The notes beneath the pieces were generated by a model that was given only the letters and a program-made list of their open reading frames with translations, ran no database searches and was not told where the DNA came from. 64,000 nucleotides of DNA, from contig NZ_LMOG01000005.1 in the NCBI RefSeq assembly GCF_001423495.1, forward strand, positions 194,708-258,707, written 5' to 3'. The stretch is from Xanthomonas sp. Leaf131 (GTDB taxonomy: Bacteria; Pseudomonadota; Gammaproteobacteria; Xanthomonadales; Xanthomonadaceae). The position numbers were made by a program, and so were the translations under genes. Below, in pieces: positions 13,979-24,400 of the stretch; position 1 is the first letter of the stretch, and each line of letters opens with the position of its first letter.

Positions 13979-15946
13979 ATGCCGCGCACCATCACGCTGC
14001 ACTGCGACCTTGGCGAGCGCCTGCTGCTGCAACGCATGCAGGCCAGCGAAGCGTTGGGGCAGTTGTTCGAGTACCGCATCGATGCGCTGTGCACCGATGC
14101 GCGCCCCGATCTGCGCAGCCTGCTCGGCACACCCTTGGCGGTGCGGTTGGCCGACGACAACGGCGAGCAACGCTGGTACCACGGCATGGTTGCCAGCTGC
14201 GCGCAGAGCGGCTACACGGTCATCGATTCCATCAGCTACGCAGTGCTGGAAGTGCAGGTGGTGCCCAAGCCCTGGTTGCTGACCCAGCGCCGCGATTGCC
14301 GCATCTATCAGGACCTGAGCGTGCCGGAGATCGTGGTCAGCGTACTGGGCGAGATCGGCTACGGCGATGTGCAGCAGCGACTGAGCGCGCAGTACCCCAA
14401 GCGGACCTATTGCGTGCAGTACCGCGAGGACGATTTCAGCTTCATCAGCCGGTTGCTGGAGCAGGAGGGCATCTACTACTACTTCACCCACAGCAGCAGC
14501 GCCCACACCCTGGTGCTGGCCGATGCGCTGGGTGCGCATGCGGTCCGGCCCGGCGTGGAAAGCCTGCCGTACGTGCCGCCAGGGATGGACGAGCGGCGCA
14601 TCCTGCGCGCGTCGGTGAGCCACTGGCGCAGCGCGCGCGCAGTGCATTCCACCCGCCATGCGCTCACCGATTACGACCCGCAGCAGCCACGTGCCTCGCT
14701 GGCGGCCGATGTCGAGGCCAGTGGTGCGGAGTTGCATGGGGTGGATGGGCTGGTCGCCTTCGATTACCCCGGCGCGCATGCGGTGCAGGGCGATGGCACG
14801 CGCTATGCGCAGCTACGCACCGAGGCGCACAACGTGCAGCGCGCCTGCCACCACGCCACCACCAATGCCTGCGGCTTGATGGTGGGTGCGTTGTTCGCAC
14901 TGCGCGGCTTTCCGCGTCACGAATGCAACCAGGAATATCTGGTGGTCTCGGCCGAGACCACGTTAACCGCACCGGAGCACAGCGGTGGGGAGCCGCCGTT
15001 TTCCAGCAGCGTGCGTGTGATGGAAAGCCGGCTGCCATTCCGCAGCCCGCAGCGCACCGCAAAACCCAGCATCGCCGGTCTGCAGACTGCGGTGGTGACC
15101 GGCGATACGGACGAAGACATCGCGGTAGATGCGCATGGCCGCGTGCAGGTGACCTTTCACTGGGCCACCGCGGCACACCCGCATGGCGCGCCGTCGTGCT
15201 GGGTGCGGGTGGCCTCGATGTGGGCGGGCAAGGGCTGGGGCGCGATGAGTCTGCCGCGCGTGGGGCAGGAAGTGGTAGTGAGCTTTCTGGAAGGCGACCC
15301 GGACCGCCCGTTGATCGTTGGTAGCGTCTACAACGCCGATCACGCGCCGCCCTTCGCGCTGCCGGAGAACAAGACCCAGAGCGGTGTGCGCAGCCGCAGC
15401 CTGCTGGGTGGAACTGCGGACTTCAACGAGCTGCGCTTCGAAGACAAGGCCGGTGCCGAAGAAGTGTATCTGCGCGCACAACGCGATCTGCGCGCGGAAG
15501 TCCAGCACGATCACACCGCCACCATCGACAACGATCAGGTGCTGACGGTCAAACACGATCGCCGTGCGCGCATCGACAACAACGACAGCGTGGATGTGGG
15601 CAAGAAACTGCTGCTGCAGGCCGGCGAAGAGATCGAGCTGGTGACCGGCAGCTCGCGCCTGGTGATGAAGCAAAACGGTGACATAGTCTTGAGCGGGATC
15701 AAGATCCTCATCGATGCCACGTCCGAAGCCAAGGTTACTTCGACCGCAATCAAGCTGATCGCCAATGCGCAGTTGCAGGCCAAATCGCCGGCAACCGAAG
15801 TGATCGGCGATGGCACGCTCAAGCTCTCCTCCGGCGGCATGCTCAGCGCCGAAGCCGGTGCCTCGGCCACGCTCAAGGGCCCGCTGGTCAGCATCAAGGC
15901 CGATGCCTTGGTGCAGGTGAGCGGCGGCCTGATCATGATCGGATGA
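13979..15946 (+). CDS. vgrG: VgrG T6SS spike protein
   Basis: 655 residues from ATG 13979 (MPRTITLHCDLGERLLL); the open frame reaches back to 13907 but ATG 13979 gives the usual N terminus. The gp27-like base domain occupies about 1-340 and a gp5-like OB fold about 360-470, with the conserved WVRVASMWAGKGWGAMSLPR, EVVVSFLEGDPDRPLIVGSV and N-A-D-H. The C-terminal region (about 480-655) is a beta-helix of short repeats (ATIDNDQVLTVKHDRRARID, LLQAGEEIELVTG), without an extra toxin domain. It forms the trimeric puncturing spike. It overlaps the next gene by 4 bases (ATGA). Confidence 0.95.
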   Translation: MPRTITLHCDLGERLLLQRMQASEALGQLFEYRIDALCTDARPDLRSLLGTPLAVRLADDNGEQRWYHGMVASCAQSGYTVIDSISYAVLEVQVVPKPWLLTQRRDCRIYQDLSVPEIVVSVLGEIGYGDVQQRLSAQYPKRTYCVQYREDDFSFISRLLEQEGIYYYFTHSSSAHTLVLADALGAHAVRPGVESLPYVPPGMDERRILRASVSHWRSARAVHSTRHALTDYDPQQPRASLAADVEASGAELHGVDGLVAFDYPGAHAVQGDGTRYAQLRTEAHNVQRACHHATTNACGLMVGALFALRGFPRHECNQEYLVVSAETTLTAPEHSGGEPPFSSSVRVMESRLPFRSPQRTAKPSIAGLQTAVVTGDTDEDIAVDAHGRVQVTFHWATAAHPHGAPSCWVRVASMWAGKGWGAMSLPRVGQEVVVSFLEGDPDRPLIVGSVYNADHAPPFALPENKTQSGVRSRSLLGGTADFNELRFEDKAGAEEVYLRAQRDLRAEVQHDHTATIDNDQVLTVKHDRRARIDNNDSVDVGKKLLLQAGEEIELVTGSSRLVMKQNGDIVLSGIKILIDATSEAKVTSTAIKLIANAQLQAKSPATEVIGDGTLKLSSGGMLSAEAGASATLKGPLVSIKADALVQVSGGLIMIG

Positions 15947-16491
15947 GCGCAACCCCGCTCTCGTTGGCACACGCCTGTGCGGAGATGCAGGTGTCTGCAC
16001 CTGCTTGCGCGCAGTTGCAGGCGCCAATGGCACCACAGGCGGCGGTGAGCGCGCTGCTGGCGCAGGGCCATGGCGAGGATGCGATCAAGCTGCTCGCGCG
16101 CTTGCTGCCTAAACGCTACGCAGTGGCATGGCTATGCCAATGCGTGCGCGGCGAACCCCTGGATGAAGAAGATCGCGCCGGTGCGGCGCTGGCGGAAAAA
16201 TGGGTGCGCGAGCCCAGCGAGGCGCATCGTCGCGCGGCGCAGGCGTTTGCGCATGCGGGCGGATACGTGTCGCTGGGCGCGTGGTTGGCCGCGGCGGTAG
16301 CGTGGTCCGGCGGCAGTCTGGCGCCGCCGCAGCAAACCACGCCGGTGCCGCCGGCCGAACATCTGACTGCACGCGCGGTGGCTGCAGCCATCACCTTGTT
16401 GGCCGCGCGCGAACCAGCGCAGCTGGAAGCGCGTCGTCACGGATACGCAGCGCATGCGTTGGAATTGCTGACCAGTGTGCGCGCGCCATGA
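15943..16491 (+). CDS. VgrG-coupled DUF6931-like protein
   Basis: 182 residues; ATG 15943 overlaps the vgrG stop. All-alpha and Ala-rich, with segments such as LLARLLPKRYAVAWLCQCVRG and AEKWVREPSEAHRRAAQAFA that fit the T6SS-associated DUF6931 family as I recall it; this is not certain. A Gly/Ala stretch (AWLAAAVAWSGGSLAPP) is moderately hydrophobic but short. Tight coupling to vgrG suggests an adaptor or loading factor for the spike. No catalytic motif seen. Confidence 0.65.
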   Translation: MSATPLSLAHACAEMQVSAPACAQLQAPMAPQAAVSALLAQGHGEDAIKLLARLLPKRYAVAWLCQCVRGEPLDEEDRAGAALAEKWVREPSEAHRRAAQAFAHAGGYVSLGAWLAAAVAWSGGSLAPPQQTTPVPPAEHLTARAVAAAITLLAAREPAQLEARRHGYAAHALELLTSVRAP

Positions 16492-17079
16492 CATCGCCTG
16501 TTGCTCATAGCGGCATGTGCCACGCAGACATGCCGTCTCTGAGTATGCCGGCCACATCTGCCTGTGCATTGTTTGTAAGGTTTTTCCAGCCACTTCGACA
16601 TTGTGAGATCTCGATTGTCTTGGAGGCTAGGAATGCGTTGGTGGCAGAGCGGCTGATCTGCGGCTTGGCTGCAGGGCCCTTGCCCGCCCACCCTCGCGGG
16701 ACACGCCGCAAGTACGTCCGTGTAGGCTCTTACGCGGCATCCATGCCGCGTAAGGTCCCGCGACTGGTGCGGTGTCCTCGCCGCTTGCGGGACCGTGTGG
16801 CGGCATGGATGCCGCCACCGAGCCTCCAGGGACGGATTCACGGCGTGTCCCGCGAGCGGTGAGGGCACCGCGCACTCGACCAACGCGGCTTATAGCGGCT
16901 AACAAAACTACTGCGCTCACCGCCTGGCGGGTGCGGCCGGTGCTCGGAATCGGCATGTACCACATTCCTACGCTCCGGCTCCTGCGCGCCGTCCGCACCC
17001 ACCTGGCGACCGCTCGCCACGTTCTGTCAGCCGCACCACGTTTTTCCCTGATCGATCCTCATGTGCAGGAGCCCGTGTC
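16492..17079. other. 588-bp intergenic region between the vgrG unit and fha
   Basis: No gene. Most of it (about 16646-16869) is a dispersed repeat in two inverted parts. A weak match to the candidate T6SS promoter element (CCACGTTCTGTCAG, 17017-17030) precedes the fha gene. Confidence 0.6.
16646..16869. repeat. Large dispersed repeat, copy R1 (two inverted halves)
   Basis: The left half (from AGAGCGGCTGATCTGCGG at 16646) holds GCGGGACACGCCGCAAGTACG and a 26-base near-perfect hairpin, CTTACGCGGCAT-cc-ATGCCGCGTAAG, at 16729-16754. The right half (16783-16869) contains the reverse complement of part of the left half (GACACGCCG... against ...CGGCGTGTC). Closely related copies occur at 46586-46966 and starting at 63954. 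Short open frames here are by-products of the repeat. Confidence 0.8.
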
Positions 17080-18435
17080 GTGTCCAGTTCGCAGTTGATT
17101 CTCACCGTGAGCGGCGCGCAGGCCGCGCAGTTCGGTAGCAGCGCGCAAAAGCAGTTTGCGGGGACCGGCGGCAGCATTGGTCGCTCGGATGAGAGCGATT
17201 GGGTGCTGGCCGCGCCGGGGGTGTCGCGCACGCATGCGGTGGTGCGCTTCCTCAACGGCATGTACTTCATCGAAGACCGCAGCACCAACGGCATGTCGCT
17301 CAATGGCAACGCCTTGACGCGCGCGGACCCGTCCGCATTGAGCGATGGCGATCGTCTGCAGTTGGACAGTTTCGAGATTCAGGTGCAAGTGCAATCGCTG
17401 GCCGCCGTGGCGAGCACGCCTGCGTTCGATCCGCTGCTGGATGCGATGGACGACCGCACCCAGGTGGCACCGCCGCCTTCACCGACACCGATGCGTGCCA
17501 GTGTCCCCGATATCGGCTTCGATCTCCTGGATTTCGGCGCGCCAATCGCCGCGCGCGCCGTGGTGGACGATCCCTTGGAAGGGCTGCTGCTGGGCAGTAC
17601 ACCGCGCGAGCTGGATCCGTTGCGATTGCTGGATCCGCTGCCTGCACCGGCGCCCAGCGTGACCCCCGGCGCATGGAATCACAGCAGTGCGGGTCACGAT
17701 CATTTCCGCCCGCCGAGCAGCAGCGATGCACGCGCCACGCTGCCGGAAAACTGGGATATGACGTTGGGCGATTTCGGTTCGCCGGCATCGCCATCGATTG
17801 CTGCAATGTCCGCATCCGCATCCGCATCCGCGCCAACGTCAGCGCTATCGTCGGCGTCCACGCCTGTTGGTGCGACACAACTGCCACCAGCGACCGCTGC
17901 ACACACCGCTTCATTGCCACCGGAGCTCGATCGCATCTTCGCCATCGTCGTCGACGGTGTGATGGATGTGCTGCGTGCGCGCGCCGAAATCAAGAACACC
18001 TTCCGTCTGCCGGTCACGGTGATCCAGCGCTCGGAGAACAACCCGCTCAAGTTCGCGGCCACCGCCGAAGATGCGTTGCAGAAACTGCTGGCGCCGCCGA
18101 GTGCGGCGTTCCTGTCCGGTGTGCCGGCGTTCGAAGACGCCTTCGACGATATCCGCTGTCATCAAATGGCGATGCTGGCCGGCATGCGCGCGGCCTTCGA
18201 CGCGATGCTGTTCCACTTCAGCCCGGACCGCCTGGAACAGGAAGCCGACGCCGGCGGCAAGCGGTTGAGCTTCGGTAGCAAGGGCCGCTACTGGGAACGT
18301 TATCGCGACAACTTCGAACAACTGCGCAGCGACCCGGACGAATGCTTCCGCCGCCTGTTCGGCGACGAGTTCGCACGTGCCTACGAAGCGCAGCTGGCAC
18401 GGCTGAAGTCGGCACGGCGGCATCCGCAACGCTAG
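17080..18435 (+). CDS. fha: T6SS FHA-domain protein
   Basis: 451 residues from GTG 17080, with CAGGAG at 17066-17071. The FHA domain is at about residues 30-105 (GGSIGRSDESDWVL, GVSRTHAVVRF, DRSTNGMSLNG). A Pro/Ser/Ala linker follows that contains four TCCGCA/TCCGCG hexamers in frame (17809-17832, giving SASASASA). The C-terminal conserved region of T6SS FHA proteins is at about 285-450 (LDRIFAIVVDGVMDVLRARAE, FEDAFDDIRCHQMAML, FSPDRLEQEAD, YRDNFEQL). The FHA domain binds phosphothreonine, so it is the expected receptor for PpkA signalling and T6SS assembly. Confidence 0.93.
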   Translation: MSSSQLILTVSGAQAAQFGSSAQKQFAGTGGSIGRSDESDWVLAAPGVSRTHAVVRFLNGMYFIEDRSTNGMSLNGNALTRADPSALSDGDRLQLDSFEIQVQVQSLAAVASTPAFDPLLDAMDDRTQVAPPPSPTPMRASVPDIGFDLLDFGAPIAARAVVDDPLEGLLLGSTPRELDPLRLLDPLPAPAPSVTPGAWNHSSAGHDHFRPPSSSDARATLPENWDMTLGDFGSPASPSIAAMSASASASAPTSALSSASTPVGATQLPPATAAHTASLPPELDRIFAIVVDGVMDVLRARAEIKNTFRLPVTVIQRSENNPLKFAATAEDALQKLLAPPSAAFLSGVPAFEDAFDDIRCHQMAMLAGMRAAFDAMLFHFSPDRLEQEADAGGKRLSFGSKGRYWERYRDNFEQLRSDPDECFRRLFGDEFARAYEAQLARLKSARRHPQR

Positions 18436-18456
18436 CGGTAACCCGATCCAGCTGTT

Positions 18457-18524
18457 GTAGGAGCGCGCCTGAGCGCGACGAGGCTGTCCCGACAACGCCT
18501 CATCGCGCGCAAGCGCGCTCCTAC
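18457..18524. repeat. REP-like 68-bp palindrome
   Basis: GTAGGAGCGCGCCTGAGCGC ... GCGCGCAAGCGCGCTCCTAC. It has the same length and arms as 63043-63110. It lies 22 bp after the fha stop and could form a stable mRNA hairpin that ends or protects the fha transcript. Confidence 0.85.
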
Positions 18525-18574
18525 AAATTACGCGTGGCCCCTGGTTTTTCCGGCGTGCCTTGCATGCCAATCCA

Positions 18575-18594
18575 CTGAGACGTTTTGACGGGTG
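18575..18594 (+). promoter_or_regulatory. Candidate EcfK-type promoter motif, copy 5
   Basis: CTGAGACGTTTTGACGGGTG, followed by CCTTCGG, 210 bp upstream of tssK and after the REP-like hairpin, so a new transcript for tssK-tssL-tssM could start here. Closest to copy 1 at 3031. Confidence 0.45.
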
Positions 18595-18803
18595 AGTCCT
18601 TCGGCTGCGCCGCAGAATCGATCCATCGACACGGTCCAGCGGTGCGCGCACTGCGCCAGCGGGCGCGGTCAGCACAGCATCGCAAAGGGCGCTCCAGAGT
18701 GGCCAACAAAACGTAGCAAGCGACCGCCTCACGGCTGCGCAGTGGTTTTGGTGGCCGCGCTCATGCCCGCACCTGCGACCGGCCTTCTCACAGCGAGTGG
18801 ATC

Positions 18804-20144
18804 ATGCAGAACAACAAGGTCGTGTGGAGCGAAGGGCTGTTTCTGCGCCCCCAGCATCTGCAGCAACAGGAACGGTACCTGGAGCGCTACGTCGACCTGC
18901 GTGCTGCGCGGCTGCGCCCGTATGCCTGGGGCTTGAGCGAGCTGGAATGGGAAACCGATCTGCTGGCGGTGGGCAAACTGGGCCTGCGGCGTGCACGCGG
19001 CGTGTTTGCCGACGGCACCCCGTTCGCGATGCCGGGCGATGATCCGCTGCCCGTCGCACTGGAAGTCGATCCCAACTGCCGCGATCAGATTGTCTATCTC
19101 ACCGTGCCGCTGCGGGTGCCGGCGCAGCCGGAACTGGGGCGCCCGGAATCGCCGGCGGACCAGTTGTTCCGCTATCGCGTACGCGAAACCGAAAGCAACG
19201 ATGCTTCGGGCAGCACCAGCGAAGCGGTGCTGATGGAAGTCGGCGGCCTGAACACGCGCCTGTTGCCGCAATCGCAGCCGTTGGAAGGGCTGGATCGTAT
19301 TGCGGTGGCGCGCATCATCGAGTCGCGCGCGGACCGCCAGGTGGTGCTGGATCCGCAGTTCATCCCCTGCGCGATGGTGTGCCAGGCCGCGCCGCGCTTG
19401 ACCACGTTTCTGACCGAGCTGCTCGGCCTGTTGCATCAGCGCGGCGAAGCCCTGGCCTCGCGCGTTACGCTCACCGATCGCGGTGGTGCGGCCGATATCG
19501 CCGATTTTCTGCTGTTGCAGCTGGTCAATCGCTGGCAGCCGCAGATCGCGCATTGGGCTGCCGCACCGTTGGCGCATCCGGAAGACTTGTTTCGCGCCTT
19601 GCTCGCATTGGCTGGCGAACTGAGCACCTTCACCGCGCCGGGCAAGCGCCCGCCTGCATGGCCGGCGTATCGCCACGAAGCGCAACAGGACAGTTTCGAG
19701 CCGGTCATCGCTGCGTTGCGTAGCAGCCTGAGCGCGGTGCTCGAACAGACCGCCACACCGCTGCCGATGCAGGTGCGCAAGTTTGGCGTGTGGGTGGCGA
19801 TGGTGCCGGATCCGAGCCTGCTGGACAGCGCCGCGTTCGTGCTCGCCGCCAAGGCCGACATGCCCAGCGAAGAACTGCGCCGGCAGTTGCCTGCGCACGC
19901 CAAGATCGGGCCGGTGGAGCAGATCCGCGATCTGGTCAATCTGCAGCTGCCCGGCATCGTGGCCACGCCAATGGCGGTGGCACCGCGACAGATTCCGTAT
20001 CACGCCGGCTATCTGTATTTCGAATTCGACAAGAGCGCAGCGTTGTGGCGAACGCTGAAAACCTCCGGCGGCATCGCATTCCACTTCGGTAGCGAATTCG
20101 CCGGGCTGGAGTTGCAACTGTGGGCGATCCGGAGCGGAGCATGA
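18804..20144 (+). CDS. tssK: TssK, T6SS baseplate protein
   Basis: 446 residues, starting MQNNKVVWSEGLFLRPQHLQ, the hallmark N terminus of TssK; LQQQERYLERYVDLRAARLRPYAWGL and FKLGPVEQIRDLVN-like segments are also typical. TssK is the cytoplasmic adaptor that links the baseplate (TssEFG-VgrG) to the TssJLM membrane complex. It overlaps tssL by 4 bases (ATGA at 20141). Confidence 0.96.
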   Translation: MQNNKVVWSEGLFLRPQHLQQQERYLERYVDLRAARLRPYAWGLSELEWETDLLAVGKLGLRRARGVFADGTPFAMPGDDPLPVALEVDPNCRDQIVYLTVPLRVPAQPELGRPESPADQLFRYRVRETESNDASGSTSEAVLMEVGGLNTRLLPQSQPLEGLDRIAVARIIESRADRQVVLDPQFIPCAMVCQAAPRLTTFLTELLGLLHQRGEALASRVTLTDRGGAADIADFLLLQLVNRWQPQIAHWAAAPLAHPEDLFRALLALAGELSTFTAPGKRPPAWPAYRHEAQQDSFEPVIAALRSSLSAVLEQTATPLPMQVRKFGVWVAMVPDPSLLDSAAFVLAAKADMPSEELRRQLPAHAKIGPVEQIRDLVNLQLPGIVATPMAVAPRQIPYHAGYLYFEFDKSAALWRTLKTSGGIAFHFGSEFAGLELQLWAIRSGA

Positions 20145-21400
20145 GCCGACCCATTGCCGACCTCGATGCTGCCTACGCTGCGCCAGCGCCGGTTGCGCAC
20201 GGCCATGGCATCTCCGCCGAAGACACCGACATCAGCGAGTTGCTCGGGCGCAGCGTCAACCCGCTGGTGCAGGCAGCCACGCCGTTGCTGCTGCTGGCGG
20301 TGCAATTGCGCCACAGCGCGCACTTGCCGGATGTGACGCGGCTGCGCGAGCAGGTGATGGCGCAGGTGCGGCGCTTCGAACAACGTGCGCGCGATGGCGG
20401 CGCGCCGGTGGAAGCGGTCACCGCCGCGCGGTATGTGTTGTGCGCGTTGCTCGACGAGGCGGTGCTCAATGCGCCGTGGGGCGAGCGCAGCGGTTGGTCG
20501 CAGAAGACCTTGCTGGTGGTCTTTCATAGCGAATCGTATGGCGGCGCCAAGTTCTTCCAGATCCTGGAGCGGTTGTGCGCCGATGTGCCGCGGCATCTGG
20601 ACCTGATCGAGCTGATGTATCTGTGCCTGGCGCTGGGCTTTGTGGGTCGCTACCAGATCGAAGCCGGTGGCCTGGCGACGCTGGGCGCCATCCAGGACGA
20701 TGTGTATCGCCGCATCCGCGCCGAACGTGGCGCCGCCCCCGAGAGTCTGGCGCCGCGTTGGCGCGGGGTGGAAGACCGCCGCCGGCTGGGCCGCTATCTA
20801 CCACTATGGGCCGCGGCGTTGCTGGGCTTGAGCGTGCTGGTGGTGGCGTTCGTGTGGTTCCAGGCGCGTTTGAATAGTTTATCTGCGCCGATCAGCGCGC
20901 AGGCCGCGCAATGGGGCCTCGCTCCTGCCACACCACCGGATGCCGCGCCGCCGCCGCCACCGCGCGTGCGGCTCAAGCAACTGCTGGCGACACCAGAGGA
21001 AGCCGGCCTGCTGCGCGTGGACGAACAAGCCGCTGGGCAGACGCGGGTGCGCTTGAGCAATGCGGCGATGTTCGCCTCCGGCGGTGTGGAAGTGGAGCCG
21101 GCGCAACGCGGATTGATCGCACAGATCGCTGCGGCCATCGAGCAATTGCCGGGGCGGGTGATCGTGGTCGGCCACACCGACGACGTGCCGGTGCGCTCGC
21201 TGCGCTTCCAGGACAACTACGCCTTGTCGGCGGCGCGGGCGCAGGCCGTGGCGCACCTGCTGCAGACGCAATTGACCACGCCGGGGCGGGTGGAAGCGAT
21301 CGGTGCCGGCGACTCGCAGCCGATCGTGCAGCCGACGCAACTGCCGGCCAACCGCGCGCGCAATCGCCGCGTGGAGATCCTGTTTCAGCCTGGGGAATGA
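20141..21400 (+). CDS. tssL: TssL (DotU-like) with C-terminal OmpA domain
   Basis: 419 residues from ATG 20141, overlapping the tssK stop. The N-terminal cytoplasmic DotU/IcmH domain (about 1-215) has VLCALLDEAVLNAPWG and YLCLALGFVGRY. One membrane helix is at about 221-242 (LPLWAAALLGLSVLVVAFVW). After a Pro-rich stretch, the OmpA-like peptidoglycan-binding domain (about 300-419) shows VVGHTDDVPV, NYALSAARAQAV and NRARNRRVEI. It anchors the T6SS membrane complex to the cell wall. tssM begins 2 bases after the stop. Confidence 0.95.
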   Translation: MSRPIADLDAAYAAPAPVAHGHGISAEDTDISELLGRSVNPLVQAATPLLLLAVQLRHSAHLPDVTRLREQVMAQVRRFEQRARDGGAPVEAVTAARYVLCALLDEAVLNAPWGERSGWSQKTLLVVFHSESYGGAKFFQILERLCADVPRHLDLIELMYLCLALGFVGRYQIEAGGLATLGAIQDDVYRRIRAERGAAPESLAPRWRGVEDRRRLGRYLPLWAAALLGLSVLVVAFVWFQARLNSLSAPISAQAAQWGLAPATPPDAAPPPPPRVRLKQLLATPEEAGLLRVDEQAAGQTRVRLSNAAMFASGGVEVEPAQRGLIAQIAAAIEQLPGRVIVVGHTDDVPVRSLRFQDNYALSAARAQAVAHLLQTQLTTPGRVEAIGAGDSQPIVQPTQLPANRARNRRVEILFQPGE

Positions 21401-21402
21401 CG

Positions 21403-24400
21403 ATGAAAACGCTGTTGTCCAAGCTGAGTGCACGGGTGGTGGTGAGCGCGCTGGCGCTGTGCCTGCTGTCGCTGCTGCTGTGGGTGGGCGGGCCGTATCT
21501 GGCGGTGAATGGCTGGAGCCCGCTGACCGGCGTGGCTGCGCGCGTGCTGGCGATCGTGTTGCTGATCGTGGCGTGGGTGGGCGTGCTGGCATTGCGCAGC
21601 TGGCGTGCGCAGCGGCGCGCCAGCACCTTGTCCACGGCGCTGGCGGGAGCGGGCCGCGACGACGACCGCGAGCTGCGCAGCGGGCAGGAACGCGCACAAC
21701 TGCAGGCGCGCTTTCAACAGGCGATCCAGTTGCTGCGCAAGCGACGCGGCGGCAGCGATCTGTACACCTTGCCGTGGTATGCGTTGATCGGCCCGCCCGG
21801 TTCGGGCAAGAGCACTTTGCTGCAACATTCGGGGCTGCAGTTCCCGCTGGCCGCGCGCATGGGCGATCAGGCCTTGCGCGGCGTCGGTGGCACCCGCGAT
21901 TGCGAATGGTGGTTCACCGACGAGGCGGTGTTTCTGGATACTGCCGGGCGTTACACCACCCAGGATTCCGATCAGGCGGTGGATGCCGGTGCGTGGCGCG
22001 ATTTCCTGCGTTTGCTGCGGCGGCATCGCCCGCGCCGCCCGCTCAATGGCGTGCTGGTGACCATGAGCATGTCCGATCTGCTGCTGCTCGACGATGCCGA
22101 ACGCGACACGCATGTGCAGGCGATCCGCCGCCGCCTGGACGAGCTGGCCGAGCAGCTGCAGGCCAGCGTGCCGGTGTATCTGATCTTTACCAAGTGCGAT
22201 CTGATCGGCGGCTTCGGCGAGTTCTTCGACGACCTCACCCCCGCGCAGCGCAATCAGGTGTGGGGGACGACATTTGCGCTGGCGCAGACGCTGGACGGGC
22301 GCGCGGCGCGGTGCTTTGCCGAGGAATTCAGCGTGCTGCAGCAGCAATTGAGCGCGCGTCTGTTCGAGCGGCTGAATCTGGAACGCGACCGCTTGCGGCG
22401 TGCGGCGATCCTGTCATTTCCGCAACAGGTGGCCGCACTCGGCGAGCGCGCACGTCAATTCGTCGAAGGCACGTTTGCCGGCAATGCCTACGGCCCGGCG
22501 CCGCTGCTGCGCGGCGTCTACTTCACCTCCGGTACGCAGGACGGCACCCCGATCGATCGCATGATGGGCGCGGTGGCGCGCACTTTCGGGCTGGAAGAGG
22601 CGCGCGTGCAGGCACCCGGTGCGCAACGCCGTACGTTCTTTGTCGAACGGCTGCTGCGTGAGGTGGTGCTGCGCGAATCCGGCCTGGCCAATACGCCGCC
22701 CACGCAGCAGCGCCGCATGGCGTGGTTGCAGGCCGCCGCTTACGCAAGTGTGGCGCTGCTGACCGGCGCGCTGCTGGCTGGGCTGGGTGCCAGTTATCTG
22801 GGCAATCGCACGTATCTCGAACAGGTGCGCCAGGCACTGGATGCGCGCCCCGCGGTGCCCGACCCCAATGCCGCCACCGCCATGCCCGAGTACGTGGCGC
22901 GCACGCTGCAGCAGGCCGCCGCCACGCAGGCGGTGGTGCAGGTGGCGCAGCAGTATCGCGATGGCGCGCCGTGGTCGTTGCGGCTGGGATTGTTTCAAGG
23001 CCATGCGTTGAGCGAAGAGCTGCAGGCCGGGTATCTGCGTCAACTCAACGCCACGTTGCTGCCGGCATTGGCGGTGCGTTTTCGCACTGGTCTGGTCGAC
23101 AACGCACAAGCGCCGCAGGCGCTGTACTACACGCTCAAGGGCTATCTGATGCTCGGCCAGCCGCAGCATCTGGATCCGGCGCAACTCAGTGCGTTGGCGG
23201 CGATCGAAGCCGGCAAGTTGTTTCCGCGCGATCCAGCATTGCAGCAGGCGTTGGCCACCCACCTGCAGGCCTTGCTCGATGCACCCAAGCGCGTGCGTGC
23301 GCTGTCGTTGGATAACGAACGCATCGCCCAGGCACGTGCCAGCCTGCGTGCGGCCGATCTGTCCACGCTGATCTACGGCAACCTGCTACTGACGCCACCG
23401 GCCGGCACACCGCTGCGCCTGGACAAATCACTGGGCCTGCTCGCAGATACCTTCGTGCGGCGCAGCGGTACCGCGTTGTCCACACCCATACCGGCGCTGT
23501 ACACCCAGCCGGTGTTCGCCGCGCTGCAGGGCGATGGCATCGGCCAGGCGGTGGAGCGCTTCGGTCGCGACGATTGGGTGTTCGGCGGTGCGCCGCTGGA
23601 TGCATCGGCCAAGGCCGAGCTGGCGCGCGAAGTGGGGCAGCGCTACGCCGCCGATTACATCCGCTATTGGGATGCGCTGCTGGCCGATCTACAACTGCGC
23701 CCGGCGGCCGATCTGGCCGGTGCCAGCGCCACCGCGGCCAAGCTGGCCGGCCCCAGCTCGCCGCTACGGTTGCTACTCGGTGTGGTGGGTGAGCACACCC
23801 AGGCGATGGACCGCGCACCGCCGGCAGACCCGGCCCAGCGTGCATTGGCGGCGGCCGCCAACAAGGCCGCGGCCAAGGCGACTGCCGCAACCGCCAAGCT
23901 GCCGGGCGGGGCGGCGATGAGCGCTGCGTTGGCCACGCCCGCCGACCCCTCCGCTGCCAACGCACCCGCACCGGGCGCGGCCATCGGCGAACACTTCCTC
24001 GCGCTCAACGCGTTGGCCGCCGGTGCGCCCGGCAGCACGCCGCTGGATCACTTATTGAGCGTGCTCGACCAACTCGGCAAGCAGTTGCTGGTGGTCTCCC
24101 AAGGCGGCGGCGATGCGGCGGCGGCCAGCGCGCAACTGGCGCTGGCCCGGCAGGAAATGGCGCAATTGCCGCCACCGGTGACCGACTGGCTGCAAAGCCT
24201 GGCCGGCAGCAGCGCCACCTTGATGACGCAAGGCGCGCGCGCCGCGCTGGATGCGCAGGTGCGGCAATCGGTGGGCGAGGTGTGCACCGATTTCGTGCGC
24301 GGCCGCTACCCGTTCGACCCGGCCGCGCAGGTGGATATCCCGTTGCAGAATTTCGGCGAGTTGTTCGGCACCGGCGGGCGTCTGGATGCGCTCTACACCA

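Noticed and set aside
20911..21402. Upstream extension of the tssM frame through most of tssL
   Set aside because: The extension overlaps tssL in a different frame and has no family resemblance; ATG 21403 gives the standard TssM N terminus.
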